NCBI GenBank assembly: GCA_016706055.1
Contig: JADJKL010000002.1
Coordinates: 434,001-498,000, forward strand
Source of the DNA: Chitinophagaceae bacterium
GTDB lineage: Bacteria; Bacteroidota; Bacteroidia; Chitinophagales; Chitinophagaceae
Length of the DNA: 64,000 nucleotides
Direction of reading: 5' to 3'
Position 1 is the stretch's first letter; every line of letters starts with the position of its first letter. Positions 18,821-28,711 of this stretch are shown here, piece by piece. A model generated the notes under the pieces. The model worked only from the letters and a program-made list of their open reading frames with translations, had not been told where the DNA came from and did not search any database. The position numbers were made by a program, and so were the translations under genes.

Positions 18821-21800
18821 ATGAAACAAAAAATCATACTAACTGCTCTCCCCAATGGTATTGCAAAGAAACTGGGTACTAACACGGTAAATGCATCCGT
18901 GGCATTGAGCCTGCAGGTAGAAGATGTAAATACTACATTACAGAATGTGCCAGATATGCTGAATTGGGCCGAAAAAGTAAAAACAGGAAAATTTATTGTG
19001 TATGTAAATGGCAATGCTGTTCAGGCCAAAGTGGTAAGTAAAGAAGTAGATGTACAACTTTGGAAAAACCTGTTTGCGCCAACTGTTAAAGTAAGATCAT
19101 TCGTACAGGAAGATTTAAGCGACAGACCAATACTTTCTTATCCTGTAAAACATATCATCAGCTTTGTAAAAGATGCGATAACAACAATGGGGAATCAATT
19201 TGCCGACGATTTGCCTGATAGTAATTATTATACAGATAGCGGCAGTTTCAAATCAATATCTGATTATAACGTTGCTCCATATCCAAAAAGAGGCCGGGAA
19301 AAAATCACATTGGATAGTATCGTTTCAAAAATTCCAACCGACAGAAGAATTAATGAGTTGTTGAAAAAAAATAAAGCAATCCCGTTTAATCCATCTGCCA
19401 GTCCAACTTTTGATTTTGCGCAATTAAAAAACTTTCATGGCTTGTACAACAAGAAGGAAGTAAAAAACTATGTGCCCGTACAAAAACCCGATTTTGAGTT
19501 TCATGATATTCTATCCGTCATTGCTGCCTATCCGCAGCTCTTAAGAAAGCTGGGTTTAGTTTTCGATCTGGAGTTTGCGCTGCCTGCTTTTATGCTAAAG
19601 AATATTGAGCCTACCATTCGCATCGCATTTTCTGAAATAAATTTTACTACAGCAACAACTGTTTCCTGTCCCGCAACTGCTTATACAAAAACAAATAATG
19701 GATTTTATATTAAAGCAGCAGACAATAGTCTGATTGATAAAGGCCACCTGAAATTAAATACCGATGCCTTTACTGTTTTTCAGGTAGATACAGATGGAGC
19801 AGGTTTGAAACTCTGCGGCATGATCGACAACCTACAACTGAAAAAAGCAAAGCATATTTTTTATGCGGTTGACAATCTTATTCCCAATGAAAATTTAGTA
19901 CCGCTATTTAATAACGAAGCTCCATCCAAAGAAGGTTTACCAGTGAACCGCACTACAGGCATTGCCATTGCAAAGAATGGAATGGCTGCTGGCATTCAGC
20001 AGAAGTTTGTACGGATGAATACACTACGTCCAGCATTGGTGGCAGCAGGTATAGCACCGGTCGGATTAACCGGCAACAACGCCTCATTCATTTTACCCAA
20101 TGAAATTTTATTTGCAGATGATCTGACGCTTGGTTATCGCATGGATGTGCAACCGGAAGATATGGGTGGCAAATGGTTTAGCTTGCACAAAAGAAATAAT
20201 AAATATTCTTTCATCAACTCTGGCAACAGCTATATTGATATACCTGATATGCCCGTTGACGAAGGTTATATACAAATTGGTGCAGCAGAAGAAGATACCA
20301 GTTCCGGCAAACAATTAAAAATAGGTGAAGCCATTACCCGTTGGGATGGATGGAGCCTTAGTGTACCACCGGTTGGCAGTGCATTGAATGAACCAACAAT
20401 AGATGAAGATGAAATACATGACAAGAGTAAACCCGGAGCAGCAGAAAAGGAAGCGGCAAAATACAGAGCTCCGCTTTCTGCCGATTTCAAACTCAGTGTA
20501 AGTCCATCCATTGAAAAAGGAAGCTTGCCGATGCTTCGCTTTGGTAAAAAATATGCTATTAAAATAAGAACAGTTGATGTAGCTGGAAATAGTGTGGACC
20601 ATACATTCACTCCGGAAAATGCAGCACAGGCTATTGTACCAAACATCCGCTACATGCGGTATGAGCCTGCCGATACTCCATTTCTTTTGCTGGGTAATAA
20701 AATGAAAGATGGTGAATCAAGCGAAATGATGGTGATAAGAAGTAATGAGAACATTACCGTGGAAGAATATGAAAAAACAACTGCAGGAAATAAATATATA
20801 GCAGATGCTGTTCGTCATGTAAAACCTCCCCGCTGCACGGTAGAAAGAGCAACAGCACACGGCATGCTCGATAAAGGATTTGGCCAAGCCAATGCAGCAC
20901 AGGCTGCTACCTATTATCAAAAAATTATTGCAGAAAAAGATCCGTTATTTAAAGAAGAAGATAACAGTCCTAATCTGCAGATATATAATCCGGACCAGCA
21001 AACATTCCCTGTTGAATATCTTGCCGACCCGATGGCTGCTGGTGTTACATTTTTTATTTCTACCAATGATCCTAATCCAAAATTGCCCGACCCGGAAGTA
21101 GTTACTAAAAGAGTAAGTTTTTATTTTGATGAAGAAATAACAACAGCAGCACAGCTTAATAAAAAAGCAACCACGGATGAATGGTTTAATCCAAAAACCT
21201 TCCGCATCTTGTTAAGAGAAGGAAATCCGGCTGTAAAGTGGGAGGCATCTTCCCGCACATTAAATGTTACGCTGCAAAAAGGTGTAATCTTCAGAATGAA
21301 CTACGCCTCTTTCTGGCGACCGGATGATTTGATAAAACTGTCCGGCATTCTCGATATGATGGGAATGAATACACTTGCTGGAGCTGTTGGCAAACGCATT
21401 GCAGGCGGACAACACTGGATGTTCTCGCCATGGAGACAAATTAGTTTTGTACATGCCGTACAACAACCGATAAGTGTTGATGCTTCAGGAAAAAAATATC
21501 CTGCCATTGTCAACATTGTTCCCGACAGAGATTACGGAGATAATTTCTCTTGGTTAAATACACAATTATTAGTGCATGGTCCTTCTACAGGTCAATTCGA
21601 TTTTGATGCTGACTGGCAAGACTGGATTGATGATGTAGAAGAACCTGCTTTACAAATTGTAGATGTAAAAGCAAAAGTTTTTCATTTCACCACTTTGTAC
21701 AAAGTGTTCGATTATGTATTTGGCAACATCAACGGAATTAAGAATAATCCATTCCAGGCATTGAAGCATACGTTCAATGATACCAAACATAGATTCATCA

Positions 21801-22915
21801 ACTATCATAGTATTGCCACTACCCGATACAGAGAATATTTTTTCAACCTGATAAAAGATAAAGGTGCCGCTTTCAAATTAACAAGAGAAGGAGAAATCGT
21901 AAACAAAGTAAATATTCTCAGTAGTGCAAGGCCGGTTGCACCACAGGTAGAATATGTAATCCCAACTTTTGAATGGAACCGTGCAACTACCGGAAAGAAA
22001 ACAGTAACAGGAAGAATTTCAGGATTAAGAGTGTATTTAAAACGTCCTTGGTATAGCAGTGGCGAAGGCGAACAATTAGCGGTAGTCCTGATGTTTCCAA
22101 AAGTAAGTGATAACTTGGGCGGTTCTGCAGGTGCTACTTATACAACATGGGGAACCGATCCTGCAAAATTATCTGCTCCGCTATCGGGTGGTATTACTCC
22201 CAATCATCTAAGCTTTGTAAATCTGAAACCTGAAAATATTGCGATGACAGCTGTAGTTGAACATCCAACTGCAAAAGTTGCTGTGGCTGCATTCGATGTA
22301 AAGTATGATGAAGACCGGCAATTATATTATGCAGATATAATGTTTAATATAGGTGCTGCATATTTCCCTTTTGTACGATTAGCAGTAGCAGCGTATCAAA
22401 AACATTCCGTAAAGAAAAATGATACCGACTGTTGTCTCTCTCCAATTGTACAGCCTGAATATATTCAGATACCTGCACCAAGAGCTAGTTCGGTTGAGTT
22501 TGGTTCTTCCAGAAGAGATGTTACGGTAGCCATTTCCGGCAGCATTGCAAAAATGGCACAGGTTCCGGAATACAGATCGAGAGTTGATTTCATTATTGAA
22601 CCGTTGGATATTCCTGCATCAGAAGAAGCGCATATCAGTCTCGACAGACCGCCAATTGATAGTTATCAATATGTGTTGCAACCAAAAGACATCAATAATT
22701 ATTTGTTCCTGCATAGTCATCAGTTTCAGTTGCCGGCTGCCTATTCATCTAAAGCGTTTCGCATTAAAGTGCTGGAATACGAACTCATCACTTACGATCC
22801 GTTAAAACCAAATCCAAATCCGGGTGGTGTGAACTTTGGTAGTATGCCATTAAAAGAAAGATTGGTTTTTGCAGATGTGTATGAAGTAAAAACAGAATTT
22901 GGAATAAGTAATTAA
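18821..22915 (+). CDS. Giant uncharacterised protein, second gene of the pair
   Basis: An intact 1364-residue protein with no signal peptide (MKQKIILTALPNG...). It starts 30 bases after the 1105-residue gene, so the two form an operon. Visible landmarks: LWKNLFAPTVKVRSF near residue 85; a central PMLRFGKKYAIKIRTVDVAGNSV, resembling an Ig/fibronectin-like strand pair; FHFTTLYKVFDYVFGNINGI around 950; and a beta-rich C-terminal third with RISGLRVYLKRPWYSSGEGEQLAVV. No catalytic motif, nucleotide-binding loop or membrane segment is recognisable. The absence of frameshifts across both genes (7.4 kb), while many neighbours are broken, supports a maintained function. It may be a cytoplasmic structural or binding partner of the first protein. 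Confidence 0.6.
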   Translation: MKQKIILTALPNGIAKKLGTNTVNASVALSLQVEDVNTTLQNVPDMLNWAEKVKTGKFIVYVNGNAVQAKVVSKEVDVQLWKNLFAPTVKVRSFVQEDLSDRPILSYPVKHIISFVKDAITTMGNQFADDLPDSNYYTDSGSFKSISDYNVAPYPKRGREKITLDSIVSKIPTDRRINELLKKNKAIPFNPSASPTFDFAQLKNFHGLYNKKEVKNYVPVQKPDFEFHDILSVIAAYPQLLRKLGLVFDLEFALPAFMLKNIEPTIRIAFSEINFTTATTVSCPATAYTKTNNGFYIKAADNSLIDKGHLKLNTDAFTVFQVDTDGAGLKLCGMIDNLQLKKAKHIFYAVDNLIPNENLVPLFNNEAPSKEGLPVNRTTGIAIAKNGMAAGIQQKFVRMNTLRPALVAAGIAPVGLTGNNASFILPNEILFADDLTLGYRMDVQPEDMGGKWFSLHKRNNKYSFINSGNSYIDIPDMPVDEGYIQIGAAEEDTSSGKQLKIGEAITRWDGWSLSVPPVGSALNEPTIDEDEIHDKSKPGAAEKEAAKYRAPLSADFKLSVSPSIEKGSLPMLRFGKKYAIKIRTVDVAGNSVDHTFTPENAAQAIVPNIRYMRYEPADTPFLLLGNKMKDGESSEMMVIRSNENITVEEYEKTTAGNKYIADAVRHVKPPRCTVERATAHGMLDKGFGQANAAQAATYYQKIIAEKDPLFKEEDNSPNLQIYNPDQQTFPVEYLADPMAAGVTFFISTNDPNPKLPDPEVVTKRVSFYFDEEITTAAQLNKKATTDEWFNPKTFRILLREGNPAVKWEASSRTLNVTLQKGVIFRMNYASFWRPDDLIKLSGILDMMGMNTLAGAVGKRIAGGQHWMFSPWRQISFVHAVQQPISVDASGKKYPAIVNIVPDRDYGDNFSWLNTQLLVHGPSTGQFDFDADWQDWIDDVEEPALQIVDVKAKVFHFTTLYKVFDYVFGNINGIKNNPFQALKHTFNDTKHRFINYHSIATTRYREYFFNLIKDKGAAFKLTREGEIVNKVNILSSARPVAPQVEYVIPTFEWNRATTGKKTVTGRISGLRVYLKRPWYSSGEGEQLAVVLMFPKVSDNLGGSAGATYTTWGTDPAKLSAPLSGGITPNHLSFVNLKPENIAMTAVVEHPTAKVAVAAFDVKYDEDRQLYYADIMFNIGAAYFPFVRLAVAAYQKHSVKKNDTDCCLSPIVQPEYIQIPAPRASSVEFGSSRRDVTVAISGSIAKMAQVPEYRSRVDFIIEPLDIPASEEAHISLDRPPIDSYQYVLQPKDINNYLFLHSHQFQLPAAYSSKAFRIKVLEYELITYDPLKPNPNPGGVNFGSMPLKERLVFADVYEVKTEFGISN

Positions 22916-23508
22916 AGACCTCCCCAAACCCCTCACAAGGAGGGGCTTCAGGTCGCTTATAGTTTTAATTTATTCAAGTCGCAGCTAATTGTATGCTGTG
23001 ATAAAAAAATTCTACCACAAAGATCACAAAGTAAATACAACACAAAGGGCACAAAGTGTTTTGTGTCCTTTGTGAAAATCTTTGTGCTCTTCGTGGTAAA
23101 CTGTATTAATTGAGCCAGGCAATCTTTCGTGTTATTTAGTGTTCTTTCGTGGCAACAAAAATCTGCGAAGCAGATAAGCAAACGAATAAAACCTCACCCC
23201 ATTACTATTTCTTAAAATCAAAAACTCCGAGCCCCTCTCCTAAAGGAGAGGGTGAGGAAAAAGTCTTCTATCAAAATATTTCCGGGTGAGGTGTTTTAAA
23301 TGTATTCATTGCCGCAGGCAAACTTTCGTGTTATTTAGTGTGCTTTCGTGGCATTTATTGCTTTAGTGGCAACCAAATCTGCTAGCCTCGCAAACCCCTA
23401 CAAGGAGGGGCTTAATCGTGTCAATCTATAGTTCTAACATTTCCGCAAAAATAAACATTTGAGCCTTTAAAAGTCCTGAATCACTGCCCTTGCAGGATTT
23501 GGGCAATC
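22916..23508. repeat. Intergenic region of hairpins and low-complexity repeats
   Basis: No gene is visible. It holds a short hairpin CCCCTC-ACAAG-GAGGGG (22929-22945) just after the giant gene and a second copy near 23394-23410. A perfect 8-bp hairpin CCCTCTCC/GGAGAGGG lies near 23226-23245. An imperfect long inverted repeat at 23013-23098 is built from ACCACAAAG/CTTCGTGGT arms. Two near-identical 30-base stretches containing TTTCGTGTTATTTAGTGT occur at about 23127 and 23324. The first hairpin may terminate the giant operon, although no T-run follows. Confidence 0.6.
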
Positions 23509-25097
23509 TTATTTATGAATCTCACTCGTAAAATGAAACTCAATATCCGGGTTATTCGCAATCTCCGTATTCAAAAACCACTCACTCTGCGCCAAGGTAG
23601 ATCATGTGACCATCTTTATCCTCGCCGATGTTTGCCTGCTTAAAACGAGAGAACTCCAACAGCTTCTTTGCATCCTTCGATGTTAACCAGCAAGCCTTAT
23701 AAAACGGCAGCGAATTAAACACCACCGACGCACCATACTCATGCAGCAAACGGTATTGGATCACTTCAAACTGCAGCTCACCCACACAACCGATTATTTT
23801 TTTATTACCACCAAACTGGGTAAACAATTGCGCCACTCCTTCGTCAGTAAGCTGATTTAATCCTTTCTCCAACTGTTTGGTTTTCAGCGGATCTTTGTTA
23901 GATACCTCTTTAAATATTTCAGGCGAAAAAGAAGGAATACCTGTAAAGAAAAAATCTTCACCTTCCGTCAGTGTATCACCAATTTTAAAGTTTCCGGTGT
24001 CAAACAGTCCCACCACATCACCGGCATACGCATCTTCAATCACACTTTTATCACGGGCCATAAAAGAATAAGGATTACTAAAACGAACATCCTTATCCAA
24101 CCGCACATGATGGAAATATTTGTTGCGTTCAAACTTACCCGAGCAAACCCTGAAGAAAGCAATACGGTCTCTGTGCTTCGGATCAAGGTTAGCATGAATC
24201 TTAAAAACAAAACCACTCATCTTATCATCCTGCACATTCACCGGGTTCACCGTTGTTTCCCTGCTCCGCGGTGTAGGTGCAATTTTAATAAACGTATCCA
24301 GCATTTCCTTCACCCCAAAATTATTAATAGCCGAGCCAAAGAAAACCGGCGCCACTTTTCCCGCCAGATAATCATCCACATTCAGTTCGCCATGCACACC
24401 ATCCACCAGCTCCACATCATCCCGCAATGTTTTAGCATCTGCATCGCCCAGCTTCTTATCTACAATCGCATCCGCAAGATCAGTAACGGATATTACATTT
24501 TCATCCGCCGCTTTAGTACCAGCAGCAAACAACAACAGGTCTTTATCATGCAGGTTATACACTCCTTTAAATTCACGGCCACTATTAATGGGCCATGTCA
24601 TCGGGTGCAGGTGTATGCTTAGTTCTTTTTCTATTTCTTCCAACAGGTCAAAACGGTTCTTACCATCACGGTCCATTTTATTAATGAAAACGATTACTGG
24701 TGTATCCCGCATCCGGCACACTTCCATCAGGCGGCGGGTCTGCGCCTCTACCCCGTTCACACTGTCCACCACCAGTATCACACTATCCACGGCGGTAAGG
24801 GTACGGTAAGTATCTTCCGCAAAATCCTTGTGACCGGGAGTATCCAGCAGGTTGATGAGAATATCATTGTATTCAAAACTCATAACCGACGTAGCCACCG
24901 ATATACCTCTTTGCCGTTCAATCTCCATAAAGTCGCTGGTAGCATGTTTCTTTATCTTATTGCTCTTTACCGCACCGGCCACTTGTATAGCGCCGCCAAA
25001 CAGCAGAAACTTTTCCGTCAGTGTCGTCTTTCCCGCATCCGGGTGACTAATAATGGCAAATGTCTTCCGCCTTGCTATTTCGTTTGGTGTATTTCAT
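23509..25097 (-). CDS. prfC: Peptide chain release factor 3 (frameshifted at both ends)
   Basis: RF3 is a translational GTPase that recycles RF1/RF2 from the ribosome. After two repairs the gene encodes 528 residues, the normal RF3 length. The P-loop ISHPDAGKTTLTEKFL, switch II DTPGHKDFAEDTYR and the NKMDRDGK motif are present, as is RQRGISVATSVMSF. Near the start the ATG at 25097 is in frame only if one A is removed from the AAA following it (giving MNTPNEIARRKTFA). Near the end one extra G in CTTGGCGC hides the natural ending LAQSEWFLNTEIANNPDIEFHF and the stop at 23509-23511. Both are homopolymer changes in a conserved gene, so likely errors. Confidence 0.9.
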
Positions 25098-25107
25098 AAA
25101 TGGGGTG

Positions 25108-25115
25108 CAAAGGTA
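25108..25115 (-). promoter_or_regulatory. Possible -7 element of prfC
   Basis: Minus-strand TACCTTTG matches TAnnTTTG but lies only 11 bases before the prfC ATG, implying a very short leader. No clear -33 TTTG is at the right distance. Confidence 0.25.
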
Positions 25116-25132
25116 AGGCCTGAGAGGGAAAA

Positions 25133-25256
25133 CGTCATTGCGAGGAGCCCGGCACGACTTAGTTAATTTCATGATTTTTGTGGGCGACGAAGCAATCTGT
25201 TTTTAGCCCAGCACCTGTACTACTATCATCGTCTGTTGCGTCGCACTCTTGTACTG
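25133..25256. repeat. Dispersed repeat pair: partial CGTCATTGCGAGG element plus repeat D
   Basis: 25133-25199 begins CGTCATTGCGAGGAG and ends GACGAAGCAATCTG, the right arm and tail of repeat family A in shortened form. 25205-25250 is repeat D: read on the minus strand it is GAGTGCGACGCAACA followed by AGTAGTACAGGTGCTGGG. The same block occurs on the plus strand at 48135-48180. No coding potential. Confidence 0.6.
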
Positions 25257-25315
25257 TAGTAACAAGGATGAGCAAATACAAAAAAAACCCTTGATAATTC
25301 AGGGGCATCTTTCGA

Positions 25316-26255
25316 TTAAGCTTCTACTGAACCATCAGCACTTTTTGATTTAGACCAAAGTGGTTTTATAAATGAAAATCTTTCATTATGAGATTTATGT
25401 TCTAAGGTCCTACTCGGATTTCGCTACACATTTCAACCAGTGAAGCCATCAATTTTTGTTGTAATTCTGCTTTATGTTCCCCATCTTGAAGAAGCATAAT
25501 TTCCTTTTGTATGATTCATAGGATTTTGCTAATGTTTCTTTATAAATGTATTCTTGCTGCAGTCGCTGATATTTACTTTGTTGTCGGATGCAAAATAAGC
25601 AAGCCATATTGCAGGAATAAAGAATGGTAACCTTGCCAGTATAAGTTTAAAGGCATCTGCCAAATCTTTCACCGTTGCTCCATTTGTTTTATAAAATTGT
25701 ATCCCAATTATCATCATAAAAATCACTGCTCCGATAAAAACTATTGACCAAAGTATTACAGGGGTTTTATAACTTTTCTTTTGTTCTTGATATGAGGTAG
25801 CTAATCCTAATGTTGTTGCCCCTGATATTAAGCCGTCAATTTTAGTAAACAATGTTTGATAAGATGTTCCCATCTAACTTGTAAATCTTCATTTACTTTT
25901 TTGTTGGTATTAAATAGAGCTTCTAAATCTTTTTTAAACCCTGGCTTTTCAACAGTTTCATTTCCATTTATAAATTCTTTGAATTCTTCTATCTCTTTTT
26001 TTATTTCTTGCGCAGACTTTAAAAAATTGTTCACTATTTGAATAGTTTTCAATTATTGTTTCTGCCTTTGATTTAATTGAAGGATTCTGATTTAGAGAAA
26101 AAGTCATTAAAGTGTGATTCAATGGAAGTTACTTTTGGCGTTGCCGCATCTATTAATCCAGAAAGTGCATTTTGCCTTTCTTCCATCTTTACTAATTCTT
26201 CCCATAAAAATTTTATTTTTTCATCAGGTGGTTGTGATTCGGAAATATTTTCCAT
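25316..26255 (-). CDS. Uncharacterised coiled-coil protein with two membrane segments (multiple frameshifts)
   Basis: At least five single-base changes split what reads as one protein of about 310 residues. Pieces in order: MENISESQPPDEKIKFLWEE from 26255; ETIIEKTIQIVNNFLKSAQE across 26055-26000 (one A restored); a helical region to NEDLQVRWEHL; LFTKIDGLISGATTLGLATSY; two hydrophobic segments VILWSIVFIGAVIFMMIIGI and ARLPFFIPAIWLAYFAS (25800-25590); a second coiled coil with KEIMLLQDGEHKAELQQK; and a tail HKSHNERFSFIKPLWSKSKS ending at 25316. Topology: cytoplasmic coiled coil, two-helix hairpin, cytoplasmic coiled coil. I do not recognise the family. Lesion density is the highest in the window, so true decay is also possible. 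Confidence 0.5.
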
Positions 26256-26359
26256 GACATTAATTTTGGTGGTTAATAGATGGCGTTACAATAAAATTAC
26301 AAATTAAAATTTCATTTTTAGATTTCTTCCTGCCGAATCGTACAACCTTTCAACTTCAT

Positions 26360-26497
26360 AGCCGAAGTCTCACAGTCACAATTGTGTGCAGAGGACTCGG
26401 CATTAAACGATAACAGCTTCGCAATGCGACGAGTGCCACAAAACCAGCACACAAAGCCATCTGACACTCGTATGCGAATAAGCACTTTTGTGCTACA
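26360..26497 (+). repeat. Repeat family C, copy 1
   Basis: A two-stem-loop repeat. The left stem is GCCGAAGTC...GACTCGGC followed by ATTAAAC. The right stem is ACGAGTG...CACTCGT enclosing CACACAAAGCCATCTGA. Other copies lie at 36436-36500 (left half only), 40157-40305, 45283-45440 and 54377-54475, all on the plus strand. Confidence 0.7.
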
Positions 26498-26556
26498 TAA
26501 ACAAAGATGAGCAAATACAAAGTAATCAACAAGAGTCTTTCTTATATTTGAGAAAA

Positions 26557-27230
26557 ATGAAATTCGCAATTATTAATGGGATCAAAACTGAAGCAACAAA
26601 AGGAGCTAAGGGAATCTGTCCAATTTGTAATTCAGAACTAATTGCTAAATGTGGCGATCGTAAAATTAACCACTGGTCGCATAAAGCGATTCGTAACTGT
26701 GATCCTTGGTGGGAGCCAGAAAGTGAATGGCATCGCTCATGGAAAAATAATTTTTCGCAAGATTGGCAAGAAGTTTTACTTCTCGATAAAAATACCAACG
26801 AAAAACATATCGCTGATATCAGAACTAAGAATGGACTTGTAATAGAATTTCAACACTCGCCAATCAGTTCGCAAGAACGTCTCAGTCGTGAAAAATTTTA
26901 TATGACAATGTTTTGGGTTGTTGATGGATCACGCCTAAAAAAAGATTATTCCAGATTTCTTAAAATCCAATTCCGAAGAATAGGACCCAGAATTTTCTCT
27001 ATCGATGCCCCGGAAGTATGTTTGCCGGTAGCCTGGCTGATAGTTCAGTAAATGTTATGTTTGATTTCAAAGGAAATGAACCACTCCCTGATAGAAAAGA
27101 TATAAGAAATGATTTATTTTGTTTAATCCCAAAAAAAGAGGGAAAACCAAGAATCCTTGTGCAACTATCACGGCAAGACTTTATTAAGACTGCAATTAGT
27201 GGCCAATTATTATCAGCAATTAAGCAATAA
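26557..27230 (+). CDS. CoiA-like nuclease-domain protein (frameshifted)
   Basis: After one repair near 27020-27050 the gene encodes 224 residues. It starts at the ATG at 26557, then shows a two-cysteine CPIC knuckle and KINHWSHK, followed by the CoiA nuclease core: SEWHRSWKN, IADIRTKNGLVIEFQHS (catalytic Asp and Glu-x-Gln of a PD-(D/E)XK fold) and SSQERLSREKFYM. FWVVDGSRL completes the core. The tail SSVNVMFDFKGNEPLPD...SRQDFIKTAISG is in the second frame. Competence CoiA proteins act on incoming DNA, but in Bacteroidota such proteins are often solitary, as here, so restriction or repair of foreign DNA is as likely. Confidence 0.75.
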
Positions 27231-27274
27231 AAAAACCGGCCATCACACCCCGTTCTCATTAGTTTGCCTTTTTT

Positions 27275-27420
27275 CCACCTTGGCAGGTGTTCTACAAAAA
27301 ACTACACGCCGTGGTTGGTGTTTTCTTCCACCAACCACATAAATTTAAAGACTCCGCCTTGGTAGGTGTTCAACAAAAAACTACACGCCGTGGTTGGTTT
27401 TTCTTCCACCAACCACATGC
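27275..27420 (+). repeat. Repeat family B, tandem pair of hairpin elements
   Basis: Two direct copies (27275-27352 and 27353-27420) of a unit containing TTGGCAGGTGTTC, then AAAAAACTACACGCCG, then a hairpin. The first hairpin is perfect: GTGGTTGGTG, loop TTTTCTTC, CACCAACCAC. Further copies lie at about 30085-30175 and, more diverged, near 34480, 34908, 46089, 46965 and 51343. Confidence 0.75.
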
Positions 27421-27446
27421 AATAAAAACTATCTTTACTACAATTT

Positions 27447-27841
27447 ATGGACACTTTTTACCCAGTAAAGCATTGGCTACTAACATTGGCAGTAGGCCCG
27501 GTTGTTGTGTCAATTTATGAGTTTTTTCTTTCGAATGACACTTCTGTGTTCTTTCTACTGGAAGCTTATCCTCTTTTTTTAATCATCGGGTTTATTTTCT
27601 CAATACCAATGTTCTGGTTTATTACCTGCTATTCTATTTTCTAATAAGTAAACCACTTAACTACGTTGATAACAAAATCAATTTTAAACCTGATAACAAT
27701 TGCAGGAATTTTGTCACATTTATTGTTGTCGGCGGTTCAACAGCTCCTGATTATTCAATTTCATATTCAATTGCTGTTGTTATTTGTAGCTGGTTTATAA
27801 AAATTAAAAACTCCGAATCACTTTCTGCAAATGAAGTATAG
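27447..27841 (+). CDS. Small uncharacterised membrane protein (frameshifted)
   Basis: Restoring one T in the T-run at about 27640 gives a 131-residue protein. It has hydrophobic segments at about residues 10-25 (LLTLAVGPVVVSIYEF), 36-52 (FFLLEAYPLFLIIGFIF) and 53-68, and another near 105-120 (SISYSIAVVICSWF). The C terminus is KIKNSESLSANEV. No family recognised. It sits between repeat B copies and the first GIY-YIG element, so it may belong to accessory DNA. Confidence 0.45.
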
Positions 27842-27909
27842 TTAGTTCCCACCATGTCAAGTGTTCAACAAAAACTACCTGCTTTGGTTGCCATAAGAAC
27901 CTGAGTGTC

Positions 27910-28162
27910 CAGATTGCTTCGGCCTTTCAGCACCACACTCCTATTAAAACATCACTAACGGCCTCGCAATGACGAGCCTTAGTTGTGGTTCGTCATTGCG
28001 AGGTCAATGCATAACTTATCAATTGCAAAGGTTCATCATTTGGCCGAGGTTCGTCATTGCGAGGCGAGCAACACCCTTCAAATTCAAAGCATCGCCAATT
28101 CGCCGAAGCAATCTCATTAGCACAACCTCAAATCAATTAAATTGCATACACAATAACTACTC
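27910..28162 (+). repeat. Repeat family A, copy 1, upstream of GIY-YIG gene 1
   Basis: Begins CAGATTGCTTCGGCCTTTCA and continues with CTATTAAAACATCACTAACG. At 27961-28003 is a stem-loop with 14-bp perfect arms: CCTCGCAATGACGA and TCGTCATTGCGAGG. The tail carries GCCGAAGCAATCTCAT and CCTCAAATCAATTAAATTGC, then ACAATAAC directly before the GIY-YIG start codon. Copies at 28490, 30576, 31097, 31920, 33491, 34979 and 36178, all in the same orientation. Confidence 0.85.
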
Positions 28163-28455
28163 ATGGGCGGCCACGTCTACATCATGTGCAACATCAATAA
28201 CACCACATTATACACTGGTGTAACAGCTAACCTGCCTGCCAGAGTAGCACAACACAAAGAAAAAGAAAACCCAAAAAGTTTCACCGCAAAATACAATTGT
28301 GTAAAACTTGTTTACTACAAATGGTTCGACACTATAAACGAAGCAATAGCCGAAGAAAAAAGAATAAAAGGCGGCAGCAGAAAAAGAAAGAGATTTTAAT
28401 TAATAGTATAAATCCTGAATGGAAAGATTTATATGAAGAAACACGGTTCAGGTAA
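28163..28455 (+). CDS. GIY-YIG nuclease family protein, copy 1 (frameshifted near C terminus)
   Basis: A single-domain GIY-YIG protein of 97 residues after restoring one A at about 28385. The first strand VYIMC (GIY position) and LYTGV (YIG position) frame the fold. RVAQHKEKENPKSFTAKYN holds the catalytic Arg region, and EAIAEEKRIKGGSR carries the metal-binding Glu. The restored tail is INSINPEWKDLYEETRFR. The domain cuts one DNA strand through a Tyr/Arg/Glu site. No DNA-binding module is fused. The gene is enclosed by repeat A on both sides, and a near-identical copy lies at 30768, so it may be part of, or act on, the repeat element. Confidence 0.85.
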
Positions 28456-28489
28456 AACTTTTACACCGTGGTTTAAGAACCTGAATGTA

Positions 28490-28610
28490 CAGATTGCTTC
28501 GGCCTTTCAGCACCCCACTCCCATTAAAACATCACTAACGGCCTCGCAATGACGATCCATAAATGAGGTTCGTCACTGCGAGGTCAATGCATAATTCGTC
28601 AAGAGAAGGA
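28490..28610 (+). repeat. Repeat family A, copy 2, downstream of GIY-YIG gene 1
   Basis: Begins CAGATTGCTTCGGCCTTTCA. The stem-loop spans 28541-28583, with one mismatch in the right arm (TCGTCACTGCGAGG). The 34 bases between the GIY-YIG stop and this repeat (ACACCGTGGTTTAAGAACCTG) match the corresponding segment after GIY-YIG gene 2. Confidence 0.85.
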
Positions 28611-28711
28611 AGTTCTATACCCGTTCGTACAGTTATATAAACCTAAAAAATAAGTGGCAGAGGGTATTTCCTTTTATAAAAAAAAATTACAATTTTACTA
28701 AAATATTTTTT

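Noticed and set aside
24107..25099. Plus-strand open frames inside prfC
   Set aside because: They lie antisense to a clearly recognised RF3 sequence and show no family features.
26318..26569. 83-codon minus-strand gene upstream of the CoiA-like gene
   Set aside because: It is the translation of repeat family C and flanking DNA, with scattered Cys and no conserved pattern. The CoiA-like gene occupies the other strand.
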